NCBI GenBank assembly: GCA_013399875.1
Contig: VXAZ01001701.1
Coordinates: 88,968-152,967 of the forward strand
Length of the DNA stretch: 64,000 nucleotides
Direction: 5' to 3'
DNA from: Gymnorhina tibicen
Lineage: Eukaryota; Chordata; Aves; Passeriformes; Artamidae
This document shows positions 48,713 through 60,905 of the stretch, piece after piece. Position 1 is the stretch's first letter. Every line of letters begins with the position of its first letter. Under the pieces are notes generated by a model. It ran no database searches. It worked only from the letters and a program-made list of their open reading frames with translations, and was not told where the DNA came from. A program made the translations under genes and the position numbers.

Positions 48713-51700
48713 AGATGCTTTTTTCCTTAGGGCAGAATTACAGAGAAATTATGTGCTTAGCAGAGAAGCAAGTTCAGTGTTTGTTTCTGCATAGGGTTTG
48801 CTCTTTCTTTCACATCCAGAATGACTGTACTGCCTGGTAAGGTGGATTCCCAAGCCACTTCCAATCCATATATTGTTATTAGCTAAGTCCCTCTTTTGAT
48901 CCATTCTGTTGATCTTGTTGGTGTATGTTATTGCAAGTGAAGGTCTGGAACAGTGTATTGTTGTCTCCCTGGGGTTGCACAATGCTCAGTAACTGCAAAG
49001 TGCAGACAAACCCCAATTAGCAACTTCCTTCTCCTTGGGACGAGAGAACAAGTAAAAAATGAAAAAAAACCCCAAACCTCCGCATATACAACAGCGAACA
49101 CTGTCTGTCAAGGGGCTCTTTTTCTTTGGCTTTTTTTACCAAAGACTTTTGGTTTATGACTTTTATTTTACCTGCCAAACCTCTCTGTTCTTGCTCGGCT
49201 CAGGCTGGCTGCCCACATTACCAAATCATACAAGTATTGTCTCTGTTCAATACACAATGATGTGTACCCAATCTGTGAAATACCTTACTGCCTTCTCAAT
49301 CTCTCTTTCTTGCTCCAAGTTCTGTGCAACTTTAGGAGTATGGAAACGTTGGTTGGCTCCACTCCAGGACCACGGTGTTTATTTTTCCTCTTTCGTGCTG
49401 TTTCCATCCTAGTTTGTCTTACAGACTTGTTCTCCCAGGCCACCTTCTTTGATGGGTAGTGCCTCTCTTGTTTCACTACCCCGCATGCAGGTCTCATTCC
49501 TAGCTGCGTCTGGGCTTTGTAGCTATGCACAATCTGTGACTGCTGACTTCCTGTGTGGAGTCAGTCCCTCCCAGCTGTTCTTTTCCAGTTATGCATGTGC
49601 TTACATGTTTGCTGTGTTTGGGGGCATTAGTGCTCCAGCCCTAAACAGCTTTGCTGTTGCCTTCAGTAGTGTCATGCATGTCAGCTTAGTAGTGGCTCAG
49701 AAGATGACCAAGTGTTGGCCTGTACTGTGCCAGGCACTTGCTTTGGTACACAAGGTGGTGTCCAGGCTGTATTCCTCACAAACTGGTCTCAGCTTGAGCA
49801 CAAGAAGTTTAGAAGTTTAGGTCTGCCCTTTCTGTGGACCCATGGTTAAGCGTGTAAACACTATCCAGCCATCACCATTTCATAGCCAAGACCCTGGACC
49901 GTTTGAATTCTCCAATAGTGGGACACTTGGTAGAAGATTCTACTACCTGTTCCTGATTTGAGAATTGTTTCCCCACATCACTTTTCTGTGGTCATACTTT
50001 GTCACAGCATCCTTCCTACCTGAGCATCTGAATACATTGCTACATATTGAGAAGTAGTCTTCAAAGCTGCTTGGGATGCAGTAGGAAGCAGGGAGCCACT
50101 AAAGGCTGACTGCTTATGAAATCCTGGCTCCAAATCTGTGACTGAGCACTTGAAAGTCTTGTCATTTGCATCTTTCAGCCAGTCCCTCTTATAGCTCATC
50201 GTAGATAGGAAATGAAGCAAAGTTTTCTACATTGATCATTTTGTATTAATTAGGACATTATTTGTTTATGTTTCTACTGAAAAAACAACCTTTGCAAGCA
50301 ACAAAGTGCTGAGAGATTCTTGCTTTTCTCTAGAGTGCTCCCAGCACTTCTGGGTTCTGGATCACTAACATGACTGTGAGAGCTGTAGACTCCTGCTTAA
50401 CAAACACAGCCCTTCTGACGTAACAGCAACATCATTTTTGCTGCTTAATATGTGTACCCCCTTGGGGGAAAGGGCCACCCTTGATAACCCCTTGTATAAA
50501 GTTGTTATTTAGGAAAAGCCTGTATTTGTGGGGAAAGTAGGAAGCAAAGACACCATGGCTTTGTTGGATGTGTTATGCGGTTTGTTGGTTGGTTTGTATT
50601 TTTCCTGTTCTAAGGAAGTTAGAAGTGATGGCTTGAAATTAGGCACAAAAGATATGATATGAAATTGGTGAGATTTGTGCTATTCTCATTCTGGTAAAGG
50701 GTGTTTTTGCTATATTTGGTTGGTCAGGTATAGTAATTGTCTTTAATTTCTGGGATGATGAGGCCGGATCTGGCGGTGTTTCCATTCACAAGACCTTGGT
50801 TCAGGCTCATCTTTGACAGGGACAGTAATGGAGAATCTCAAAGAAAGAAAAAGCAAGGAAAGGCACATAGTACAAGATCTGCAAAGAGTAGATTAGATTC
50901 TGTAGCTTAGGTCCAAATTTGGAGCAAAGCAAAGAGCAGTTGCTTGATGAAGGAGCTGACAGAGGGGCAGAGCATTTTATTGCTAAACAAGTTGGATGGG
51001 ACACTGCTTGCAGTAACATGATTGCATCTGCTGCCCTGAGGGTGTAATTTCAAGACTTATTTGTTAGGACCAGCCTTCTCTGCTCAGGTGATGGGAACAT
51101 CAGGGGTTTGTGCACATGAACTGGAACTGGAACAACTGAATTGATCCTATTTGCATCTTTGGCTGCTGGAGTCTGTGACCTAGATTTGTTTTTGTTTTCA
51201 GTTTGTGTGTAAACAAACCTGCAGCCTCCACATCTAGACATCAGGGATGGAGAATGGGCTGGCTGATGGGAACCAAAATAACTAAGACTTCGCATTTCTA
51301 TTGAAATAATTACAGTTCAATTAAGATCTTTTTAACTACCTGGTGATTTATGGGTTCTTCCCTCAGTGAAAGTAAAAGTGGCATTCAGGAGGGTGGGGAG
51401 TTTGTTTCAAACAGCCTGAACTCTGTGGTAGGGCTTTGAAATCCCAAACTGCGAGCTTTGCTCCTTCCGCTTGCACTCTGTATGCCTATCAGCTAGCTGG
51501 ATTTTCTGGTTAAAATTGCCTTTAGCTTGGCCTATTACACAGCAGAAACAGAAGATGTCAGGTTGTAAACATGGCTTCTTTTGTCCTTGCTGCTCCCATG
51601 GACGGCTTCTTTCCTGTATGTCGCTCCCAGTTTTACAGTGTGAGAATGCCAGTGCACTTTCTTTTTTACTCAATGAGCACAGGCTGGGTGTTGAAATGTG

Positions 51701-54337
51701 TGCACTGCTCTGAGAGCGCTTGTGACTGGGTTAACCTGCTATCCTCTGACAAGTGGTGCTAGATTGGTGGGCTGGTTGGCGGTGCAGTGTGTTACAATTG
51801 AGATCCTCCAGCTTTGGGTGAGGGCACTGTTGCTGCAGAGGAGCTGTCAGCAGGCTGAGGGGTGCCAGGTATCGGTGGCCACTCAAGGTAGCACCCAGAA
51901 GCTCTGAGCTGAATGCTTTTTGAAACAGCTCAGCCAAAAGTAAAGAGCATGGAGCAGGGCAGAGATGTGGCCTTGGCTTATTCAGCTGTTCAGGCAGTTG
52001 GGTGCCCTGTGTGAAGCTTTGGTCTGCGGGTTCTCAGGTCTTGACACAGAATTACAGGGATGGATCACGGTGCTCTGGTGCTGTGGCTCTGTTGGATGCC
52101 TGATCCCAAGGGCTTGAAACTTATTGCCATTACAGAACCTGAAGCATGTAGCTGCGAGCTTTTCACTTGGACTAAAATGTTGCAACCAGTCTGAACACCT
52201 TAAAGGCGCATGCCTGCAGAAGCTGTAGAAGACAGCTTCCTTTCCCACCTGAGAACTGGACTGCACGCCTCTCACCCTCCTGTCCAGTACTGGATGAGAT
52301 GGTTCTTCTGGCCCAAACTGGGTTGCAAGATCCATGGAGATCCATGTTGGCTCCTGCATCCCTACTGACAGCATTTCTGACTCATGGCAGTGGTTCTGAA
52401 GACGGATTTTTAGTTTTCATCAACAAATTCAGAACAAAAATAAAGCCCAGCTTTAGTTTTCATCTGTTTGATTTTGTGAGGGTTTGTATTGCACTGAAGA
52501 GCCTCTACTATCAACTCTCAATACTTGTGTGAGCATTACAGCTGTAATCAGCTTGTCCTTTAACGTTCTATTTGTTGAGCCTGTCCCAGCAGTGCATGTG
52601 TTCTGTGCGTTAACTGTTGACTGAGCTCTTCCCAGGCCTAGCAGCATCTGTCTCGTGATACGGCAGTCGTGTGTGTGCTTGGTGCAGTGGTATTGTCACC
52701 GTCCTCATCTTTCCTCGTTTATGTGTCTGTGTTGGGCTGTGGTTCTTTCAGGCACAGTGGTTTTCTGAGCGCTCGTGCTTTGCGGCTGTCAAAGTCCTTT
52801 TTACTCACGCTGCTTCCCAGGGAAGAAACAGTGTTACTGTTGTTGTTGGTCCAGTCCCTGACTGCTCCCTAATCAAGGGGAACTTGCAAGCCAATTACAT
52901 GTTCTTTCTCATCTGTAGTTACATTTTTAGGTCTTTTAAGTACTGTTTCTGTTCCCCATGTCTTCGGTATGTGAAGTGTTGGTTTTGTATTTCCCTGAAT
53001 TCCTACTGCCATACACTCTCTTGAGAAAATCATTCATTGATGCTGTTGTCTTAATGCAGAAGACTTGCAGAACACTACCACGGTTTTTGGAAAGGGCATG
53101 GTTTCCATTATACTTGTTGACTTAAAATTTCTATATCCTATAATTATTTGCAATAATCGTCATGAAGGCTTTTATTAGATAATTTGAAAGATTGATTGCA
53201 AGAAGGATGAGGCTGAACATAGTTTTTAAGATGACTGTTTCTTTTTCTGACCTGAGGCAAAAAGGAAATTCTTCTTCTTTTTTTTTTCTTTTTTTTGCAA
53301 GAGAGAAAAGATTGGGTTCCTCAATGCAATTCTTACCATCCAGCGAGCTTAGCAGCTATCTGCACATCCACACCAGACATCATCCATTTCCAGCATGTCC
53401 AGATGAAAGATGTTCGGACAGCAAGTTGTGTAAACAGTTTCAAAGGGATTAGACAGATGGATGAAGTATAGTCACACCAGGACATCTCATACATGTCCCA
53501 AGTGCCATCTCTGACTCAAGGCATCCCTCAGCCCCTGACAGCCTGAATTGAGGGCAGGTGTGAGTGGAAGAGTTGCTCCGTAGGTTGTGGGCTTCTGCTC
53601 CTCTGGGCAGACGTGGAAAGCTTGTTCCCAAAATGTAACTGAGGTGGGCTTGTAAACTGATATGGAATGGGTCAGCTGAACTAAGCTTGGCAGTATCCCT
53701 GCTGGAGCATTCAGACACCCACATGTTCTCCCTTTTCACGAGACTAAACTTTTTTGATCATGCAGAGGTCACATGTGAACAGACAAGTACGTGGGGAACG
53801 GTTGGCTGTGCAGTCTGGAACCAGGGAGAGGTTTAGGAAGGTTAATCCGTAGATCTTGACGACAGTCCTGTCAGTTAAGACCAAATGTGTAACAGTGTTT
53901 AGTGTGCAATTAACTGTGATGTCAATCTTGTCCTGTAACTGTTTGAGGGAAGATTTAGGTAGCTGGCCTTGTGCATTTCTCAGTCTCTTTGTTCTTAACA
54001 AGATTAGCAGGATTGCTAGCTTCAGCCAGAACTCGGATTAATCTTTGACAAAAATAGATATGCTGACTTGACTTCCGTGAAGTCAAGCCTGGTAAATGCG
54101 TTACAAGAATGTTCTAGCAAGTAATATTTTATTTTTTTAATGGCAGATTTTATGTGGTTTTGTGTGACCTGTTTTGCTTTTTGAGTGTGTTCATTAGCAA
54201 GACATAGTATTAGAGACTGATTTGCATCTTACTCACTCAAACCCTTCATTTCTATGTGGATTACTCATAATTTATTGGTGCGTCCCACTCCCTCCATGTT
54301 CCCCAAACAGCACAATGTGAGAAAAACATTTATACAT

Positions 54338-54631
54338 TGTGACGGTTTAGGCCAAATTCAGGGAAACGTCCAAAAGGAACGTCTCCTCAAAGGAAGGCAG
54401 GTTACAAACCACCCCTTCCCCCACTTGGGTTCGGGAAAAAACCCAACCTTCCTCTGCCCGCCGCAGAAGTAGCTAATCTCTGTGTCCTTGAAGCACAAAC
54501 TGTTTTGAAAAGTTCGCTCAGTTTTTTCTCTGTCTCTTGCATCCAGTTTTTAAAGGCATAGAAAGGCTCAGGAATCATGTCTGGGCATAGAGCGGTGGTA
54601 GGGGATACAACAGCACAGTCACCCCAAGACA
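54338..54631 (-). mobile_element. Probable solo LTR, antisense in TRABD2A intron 2
   Basis: The plus strand starts TGTGACGGTTTAGGCCAAAT and ends CAGCACAGTCACCCCAAGACA. Read on the minus strand this gives a TG...CA element of about 294 bp with a CCTTTAAAAACTGG block resembling a mutated TATA region. The flanking 5-mers (TACAT and TTCAT) differ at one base and could be a worn target-site duplication. It resembles a passerine retroviral LTR from memory. No internal viral sequence is attached. Confidence 0.65.
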
Positions 54632-55967
54632 TTCATATTTTAGGACCATCAGGCTGTCAAACCTCAAATTAACTGGGCTTGCAACTATGCATCAAATCCA
54701 TCTGAATTTGCTGCAAATAAATCAGTGCTTCCAGGTGCTACTTGATCCAGACAGCGTTATCCCATTCTCTCCAAGGTAAAAGCTCAGGTTCTGGCTGCCT
54801 TTGCTGAGTATGTCTCATGGTGAGGTATGGTCACACTGGCCGCTTGTAATAGCTGTAGGGAGAGACCCCACTGAGACATGGTTTATGGGGAGAGTATTGT
54901 GCCTTGTTGCTGTCTTGATAGCACCCCATGTAGCGATAGATCCTCCTCTTTTCAGAAGTGGCACTTGTTGGCTCATTGGGATGTCACACAGGAGGAGCAA
55001 CCCTACCCCACCAAGGACGTGAGTTTCATGGTGTGCTCCACTTGGCTGAGTGGGGAGCCCAGGCAAGCCTTTTTTCACTTCTGCTTGAGACAAGTCAGCA
55101 CAGGATGGCATCATACAGTTCCTTGGCTTTGCTCTTCCATCATCTTTCAGCATTTTTAAGAGCTTCCTTCAAGCTCAGAGGAAGTGTTTGGGTTTCTCAG
55201 GGGAACATATTGTATAAATAACACCAGATGCTCTAAACTAGCAGGAGAGCTGCAGCCCTGCACTGGTGTGCTGCTGGATGTATCCCAGCACAAAGTGTTG
55301 TTGAGGACTCTGGTACAGACACTACAGTCCTTAGTTCCTCTGATTGAGTGTAGGCCAAATTTTCAGTTGAGGCAGGTAAAAGCTTACCTTTGTTTGGGGT
55401 ACTGGATTAACTGCTTAAAGATTTTAACCACTGAGAAAATTTGAACTTTAATCTAGACGTTGTCCTAAGCATCTTCCTGCCTGTCCAACTGCAAACCTTT
55501 GAGTCCTGGCTCCTGCATATGCCCAAAGAACCAGTGTGAAAAGCAGGTTTTGGTATTGGTTTGGACTTGTTTTGCAGAGTGGAGCTGGCTGAATCACTCA
55601 GATGCTCAAAATCCCCTGGTTCTTTCAACATTTTTACCCCTTTGCCTTCTGAAGGGCAGGTAAGTTATGTCAGAATCCATGGGTAAAGAAAACTAAAGCC
55701 GCTTACATGGTTACATAGGATCAGCACAAAGCTAACTCTCCCAGGTCTTTCACTAGAGATCTCACTCAGGGCTATGCAGCTTTGGAAACTCCGTGATTGC
55801 TAGCCTGCTGGACCAGGGCTGTCTCAGCAGGAAAGACATGTCCTTAGCCCCTGCTAGACAGATGGATTTGCTGCTGTTCTGAGCTCAGTTTCCTGCCTTA
55901 TCCTGGCCAAAACAGCCCATTCTGCTTTGGAATGTGCAGCAGTTTGATCATCTGATCACAGAACCGC

Positions 55968-56115
55968 AATTTCCAGATTACAGAGTATTCTGAGTTGGAA
56001 GGGACCCACAAGAATCATCATGTCCAGCTCTTAAGTGAATGGTCCATATGGGGTTGAACCCACAACCTTGGTGTTATTAGCACTGTGCTCTAATGAAATG
56101 AGCTAACTGTCACCT
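55968..56115 (-). mobile_element. tRNA-Ile-derived SINE with CR1-like tail, reverse orientation
   Basis: Read on the minus strand, this is the same element as the one at 36425. A TTAGCTCAT box is followed by the anticodon loop CTAATAA (complement at 56074-56080) and a B box GGTTCAACCC (complement at 56051-56060). The tail is TGGACATGATGATTCTTGTGGG and CCTTCCAACTCAGAATACTC. It keeps more of the tRNA 5' end than the first copy. It lies antisense in TRABD2A intron 2. Confidence 0.85.
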
Positions 56116-59100
56116 GTGATAGCCAGTGCCTGTAATCATACAAGAACCTCCCCTGACCACGTATGCCTGAGGAAATTCCTGCCCCTGGAGTTTCAGGGTA
56201 TCCTCGAAAGTGCAAACATACCAAATTCCTCTGTAGCTCTTTGAGAGAGGAACTTAAATCCTGTCACTGTTGGTATATTTGGAAAAATGGTCTCTGGAAA
56301 TTTTTGGGGCTGAAATTTCTGCACTCAAGTGGTTGCAGATATCCTGAGGTGAGCTATATCTGTACTCTCCTTGAGACCGGAATGGATAATATAGGCAGCT
56401 AATGTACCTTTCAGCCTTGTGTTGGCCACTGCATTTCCAGTTTCACAGCAGCCTGCATTTAGGCTTGACCCTGTAAAATGCAGGCATGTCAGGTGTGGTT
56501 GGAAGCTTCTAATGGAGGCATTTCTGCTGAAGTAAATCATACCGTACACATAAGTCTGAGCTCCTGTACAGTCTCTGCTGCTCAGCCAGTGTACAGTAAG
56601 TTGTTAGGCTAAGGTAATTTGATCACAAGTTTCACCCCTGTGTGAATTTGCAAGGCCTGTTTATAAAGATAAATGGGCTCTTGTCACAGCTGGAGTCCCA
56701 TGGGATAAGCTGCATTTTTGTAGTCTTCAAAAATAAAGTAGCTACAGCCATGTTTTCTAGGAAGGATGAATTGGAGAAGGAAGAGAAGGTGACACCATGT
56801 GTATTTTTATTTGCTTTGAAGCTGTTGGTAAGTCAAAAGAAGAGGACATGGAAAGCTCAAGGTTGTAGCTGGTCAGCAGTAATTCAGGGGATGGAAGTAC
56901 CTGTTACCAGTATGGCACAGTGCCTGGGTGAGCATCTCCTTGAAACTCTACCAGAGGAGAACAAGAGAAAAATTACACTTCCGTTTAGGGGCTTCAGGTA
57001 TGTTTTCACAGCACTCCAAGAAACCTATTCACTAAAACACATATGTGAATTATGCTGTCTAGAAAGTATTGATGCTGTCTTGGAGTAATGCAATTTCAGA
57101 CCTCATCCAGGTTAATAAAAAACGAATTAATCACTGAACGGAAAAGGGTGTTTGCTTGGGTACAAGTAATCATGACTGAACTTTATTTTTATGTGGAAAG
57201 AGAATATATAGTCCCAACCAATAGTATGTATGATTGGTGCTCTAAGGGGGTTCAGTTTTTTGAAACAGAAAAGAATTATAGGCCAAATAAAGTAGAAGGA
57301 AGAACTTAAGCATAAAAATGGGAATGATAATTGGGAGTTGTTCAAGAATCCTAATTAGTCCCTGAGAAACCACAATTCTGCATTTGCAAAGACAAATTTT
57401 TTAGTTTAAAAGAAAGCTGGTTTTGTTAACAAAGGGGATTAAAGCAGCAAAAAACTCAAAATACAATGAATGGAAAAATGGAGCAAGCAACATAGACAAG
57501 TAATCTGCAAGCAAAGGCAGACAACTGATGGGGGAACTGAAGGGTACCAGTGAAGAGCTTTTGGGGAGCGGAGCAGATTTGAACAATAAGAAGGGATTCC
57601 TAAAATATATCAGGGCTTCCTGAAATCCTAGCAGTGGTGTAGGCGCCATACTGACCAGGAGTGAAAAAGCATACTGAAAAAGCAGTGGCAGAAATAATCA
57701 ATATTTATTTTGTGATGTTTGGAAAGGAGAAGACTCTGTATTCATAGCTTGGTCATAAGAGAATATTTTCTGCTCTGCTCACAAATTGCTTGCTGTAATT
57801 AGGAAAAATGTTAAATGTTATTGTTTTTAAATGTTCAGAACAATGGTTAACTTACAGTCCATGATTTTTAGATACTAAGCCAAAGAGCTCTTTGAATCAT
57901 TAATGACACTTGAAAAAATTCAGGGGAGTGGAAAAAATCTACTGTAAGAGCATTATTCTGGGACAGTGAGGGAGTAGCCTGCCAGATTACCTGAAGTTTG
58001 GTCAGAGCACAGAAAGTCTGATAAGCTCTGCAGCTGGTGAAGAACTGAGAGAAGACAGTGTGCTACTAGCCAGTTTTCCCTGAATGGGAAACTGGCCTTG
58101 TCAGACAACTTCTTCATATGAGTATGATTTTTGGTAATAGTTGGTGACATACTTACACATAGCTTTGAAAGCTTTTGACTTTCTTCCTGGTGATACTCTG
58201 ATACAGGAGTACACACCAGACAAAATCAAAGTGGCTTATTGTAAATAGCCCAGAGTACTTGTGCATTCTTATGAAACAGTTGGAGATGCAGAGTCATCCT
58301 CCACCAGTGAGCAGGGAAGCTAAAAAAAAACTCATAAAAAAGTACTGAGGGTGGCTGCCCCTGGTCCTGCATTACCCAGTGGCTTTGTCAGTGATACAAA
58401 TACTACATAATTGTTGGCACAAGCATGGAGCTGCTGTGGTTGGAGGGATGTAAACAACAGGTCAGCTGTGGGAGCAGAGCTGAGTCACCTGAAAAGCAGG
58501 GCTCCAATGCTGTTCTATGCAAGGCTGTACATCTAGAGCAAAGCATGGAGGTCAGGCTAGTAAGACTGGAGGCGTTGTCTGGAGTATACTGATGGTGCAA
58601 CAGGCTTGGAAGATATTATTTAACACAACTGCCGAGCTCAGTAGTTCAGCTGAGAGGGAACTTGCAGTCCTCAGGTGAGTAGTAGGAGTAGGGCAGAAAT
58701 GTTCTGAGGACCCTTGTGCGGGAATGCTGCCTAGTCCTGGTGTCAGCACTTCAGAGAGTGTTGAAGAGCTGGATATAGGTCAGAAAAGAGCTACATGATT
58801 ATTTTGGGACCTGAAGACCATGCTTTTATAACAGGAAAATAAACAAACTTGATCTGAAAAGTTGTGTCCAGAGAAAGAGACAAATAATTCCTTGAGTTTG
58901 CTTGGGTATTTGTCTTAAGGCAGCAGGACAATATAGCAAATACTGTATGTCTGGTGGCCTAGATGCTGAGGAAACAGGCTGTCAGATTCAATATAATTGG
59001 TCTCTAGTGAAGGCAGTTAGCCAGTTTAACAAATTTCCTTAGGACCTAGTGGAACTGCCATTGTTTAAACTTCAGGTTGCCACCAAATGCTCTCTGAAAC

Positions 59101-60809
59101 AGAAACTGTTTCAGGTAGCTGCTGATTTGTGCATGGTATCCATGTACATTTTGATCTATCTGGACAATGACTTGTCTTGATGCTAATATGAAACCAGACT
59201 TTTTTCTTATAGTGAGACACAGGACAAGAAGTTTTTCTAAAACAGGGGTACTGTGACTTCAGCAGGCAAGAATGGAGTGACAGCTGCAGGTCAAAGCTGT
59301 GTGCTCTTTGCTGCACATCCTCTGCAAATGGGCTGAGCTTTTAGGAGCATTGAAATGAGCACCAAGGAGGAGGGGTCTTGAGGTACTGGAGGCCTTTGCT
59401 AGCCTATTCCAAATGCTCTCAGGCATCAGCCGTGTGTGTATGTAAGTGTGAAAGGAACCAAAAAATTTGTAGGTCTGCACTCAGTGCTGCAATGCCTGCA
59501 GAGAAAGATCCTTAAGGAGCAGGCACCACCTCTTCTGGGCTCTGTTTACCTGCTTAGCAAGGAATGAAGTGGGACCTTAAAGCCAAAACGCTGCCTGGAC
59601 ACCACATTCCTGCTCAGATTAGTCAGGAATGAGCCACTAGAGTTCTACATTCCCTTCATCTCACTAAGGCCCTGCTTTAACCTCAGTGGTTTACATCTGT
59701 TCCAGGACACTGTAAAGGGCCTGTCTGGCACAGGGTAGGGGATGGCCCCCAGAGTGTGGCAGGTGCAGGGATGCATGGCAGGTGGACAGAGTGCCCTGTG
59801 AGCATATGGTGTGACACTGCTCCCCTTATATCCACAAAAACCCTTGCCATACCCTGTGCTGCCAAGTGGGGGGCTGGGATTTTGGTAATCGATAACAGCC
59901 CCAGGTTGTCAGTGATGTGTGGCGCTGAGCACAGGGAGCACCAGACAGATGAAGAGTGATTCAAAAAGCACCTGTGTTTCCTGGTCCCCTTAATTCAAGG
60001 CTGTCCTGGAATAATACACTTTCCTGTGTGCTCTTGTTAAGATGGCTTGAGTTAGTCCCCAGAGCAGTGCTTTGTGGTGGTTACTGGGACAGCAACAGTG
60101 TCAGGGACCCTGTGATGCATAGAGGTGGGAAATTGTGGCAGCAATGGTGATGGTAGGTGGCTGAATTCACTCACTCCTCCTATTCATACTCTCAGTATTT
60201 CCTCCCCAGCTGAGGTTCATACTGTCTGAGAAAGCTGCAGCATGTCTACACAGTGGCACTGTAATGAATTCTCTGGGAGTAATCTGGTTTCTTTTGCCCA
60301 ATATTTGGTTGTTATTTTAGGATTGTCCAGTTTGACAATAAAAGCTAAAATTTCCAGCTGACCAAAGGAATAGTTGGAGCTCATTACCACTACTGCAAAT
60401 CTGTTTCCAAAATGTCATTGGTTCGTCACTGTTAGAGATAGCATTGTAGTTAGGTGGGGATATCTCTTCTGTCCTCCGCCTGCTCAGTGAGGGTTGGAAA
60501 CCTGGCCAAAGACATTGCCTTGCTCAGGCAGTTTTCTGACATGTAGTGTTTTGAGGCTATTACAGTGTTTTGAAGACCTGTCTTGAGCATATCTGCTCCG
60601 TTGTGGTGGATTAGGGCAGACAGGTTGCCTGTGTTGCTGGAGCATAATGTTTTTGAAACTTCCAGAGATCATGGGCTTGCAGGGGGAAGTCTGTGGCACT
60701 GCTTTCGTGTTCCATTTACCATGTATGATTGTGCACATGCAGCTGAGCAGGCTTCTAAAATTTAGAGGAATTGTGTCCTTTGTTAGCTCAGGAACCTAAA
60801 TAAATTGGA

Positions 60810-60905
60810 GTCTGGTTTAGTTGATAAGGTGGTGTTAGGTCATAGGTTGGACTTGATGATCTCAAAAGTCTTTTCCAAGCTAGTTAATTCTGTGATTCTG
60901 CGTGA
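60810..60905 (+). mobile_element. CR1-type 3' tail (short fragment)
   Basis: The block TTGATAAGGTGGTGTTAGGT is followed by GGTTGGACTTGATGATCTC, AAAAGTCTTTTCCAAGC and the tail TTCTGTGATTCTGCGTGA. This is the shape of avian CR1 3' ends, or of SINEs using such a tail. It is too short to assign a subfamily. Confidence 0.75.

Noticed and set aside
56642..57088. 148-codon plus-strand frame in intron 2
   Set aside because: It has no recognisable domain, no splice evidence and no similarity to TRABD2A. The length is compatible with chance.
58750..58990. Possible very old CR1 fragment (GAAGAGCTGGATATAGGTCAG and following)
   Set aside because: The first 60 bases resemble CR1 but the rest does not follow the element, so I did not annotate it.
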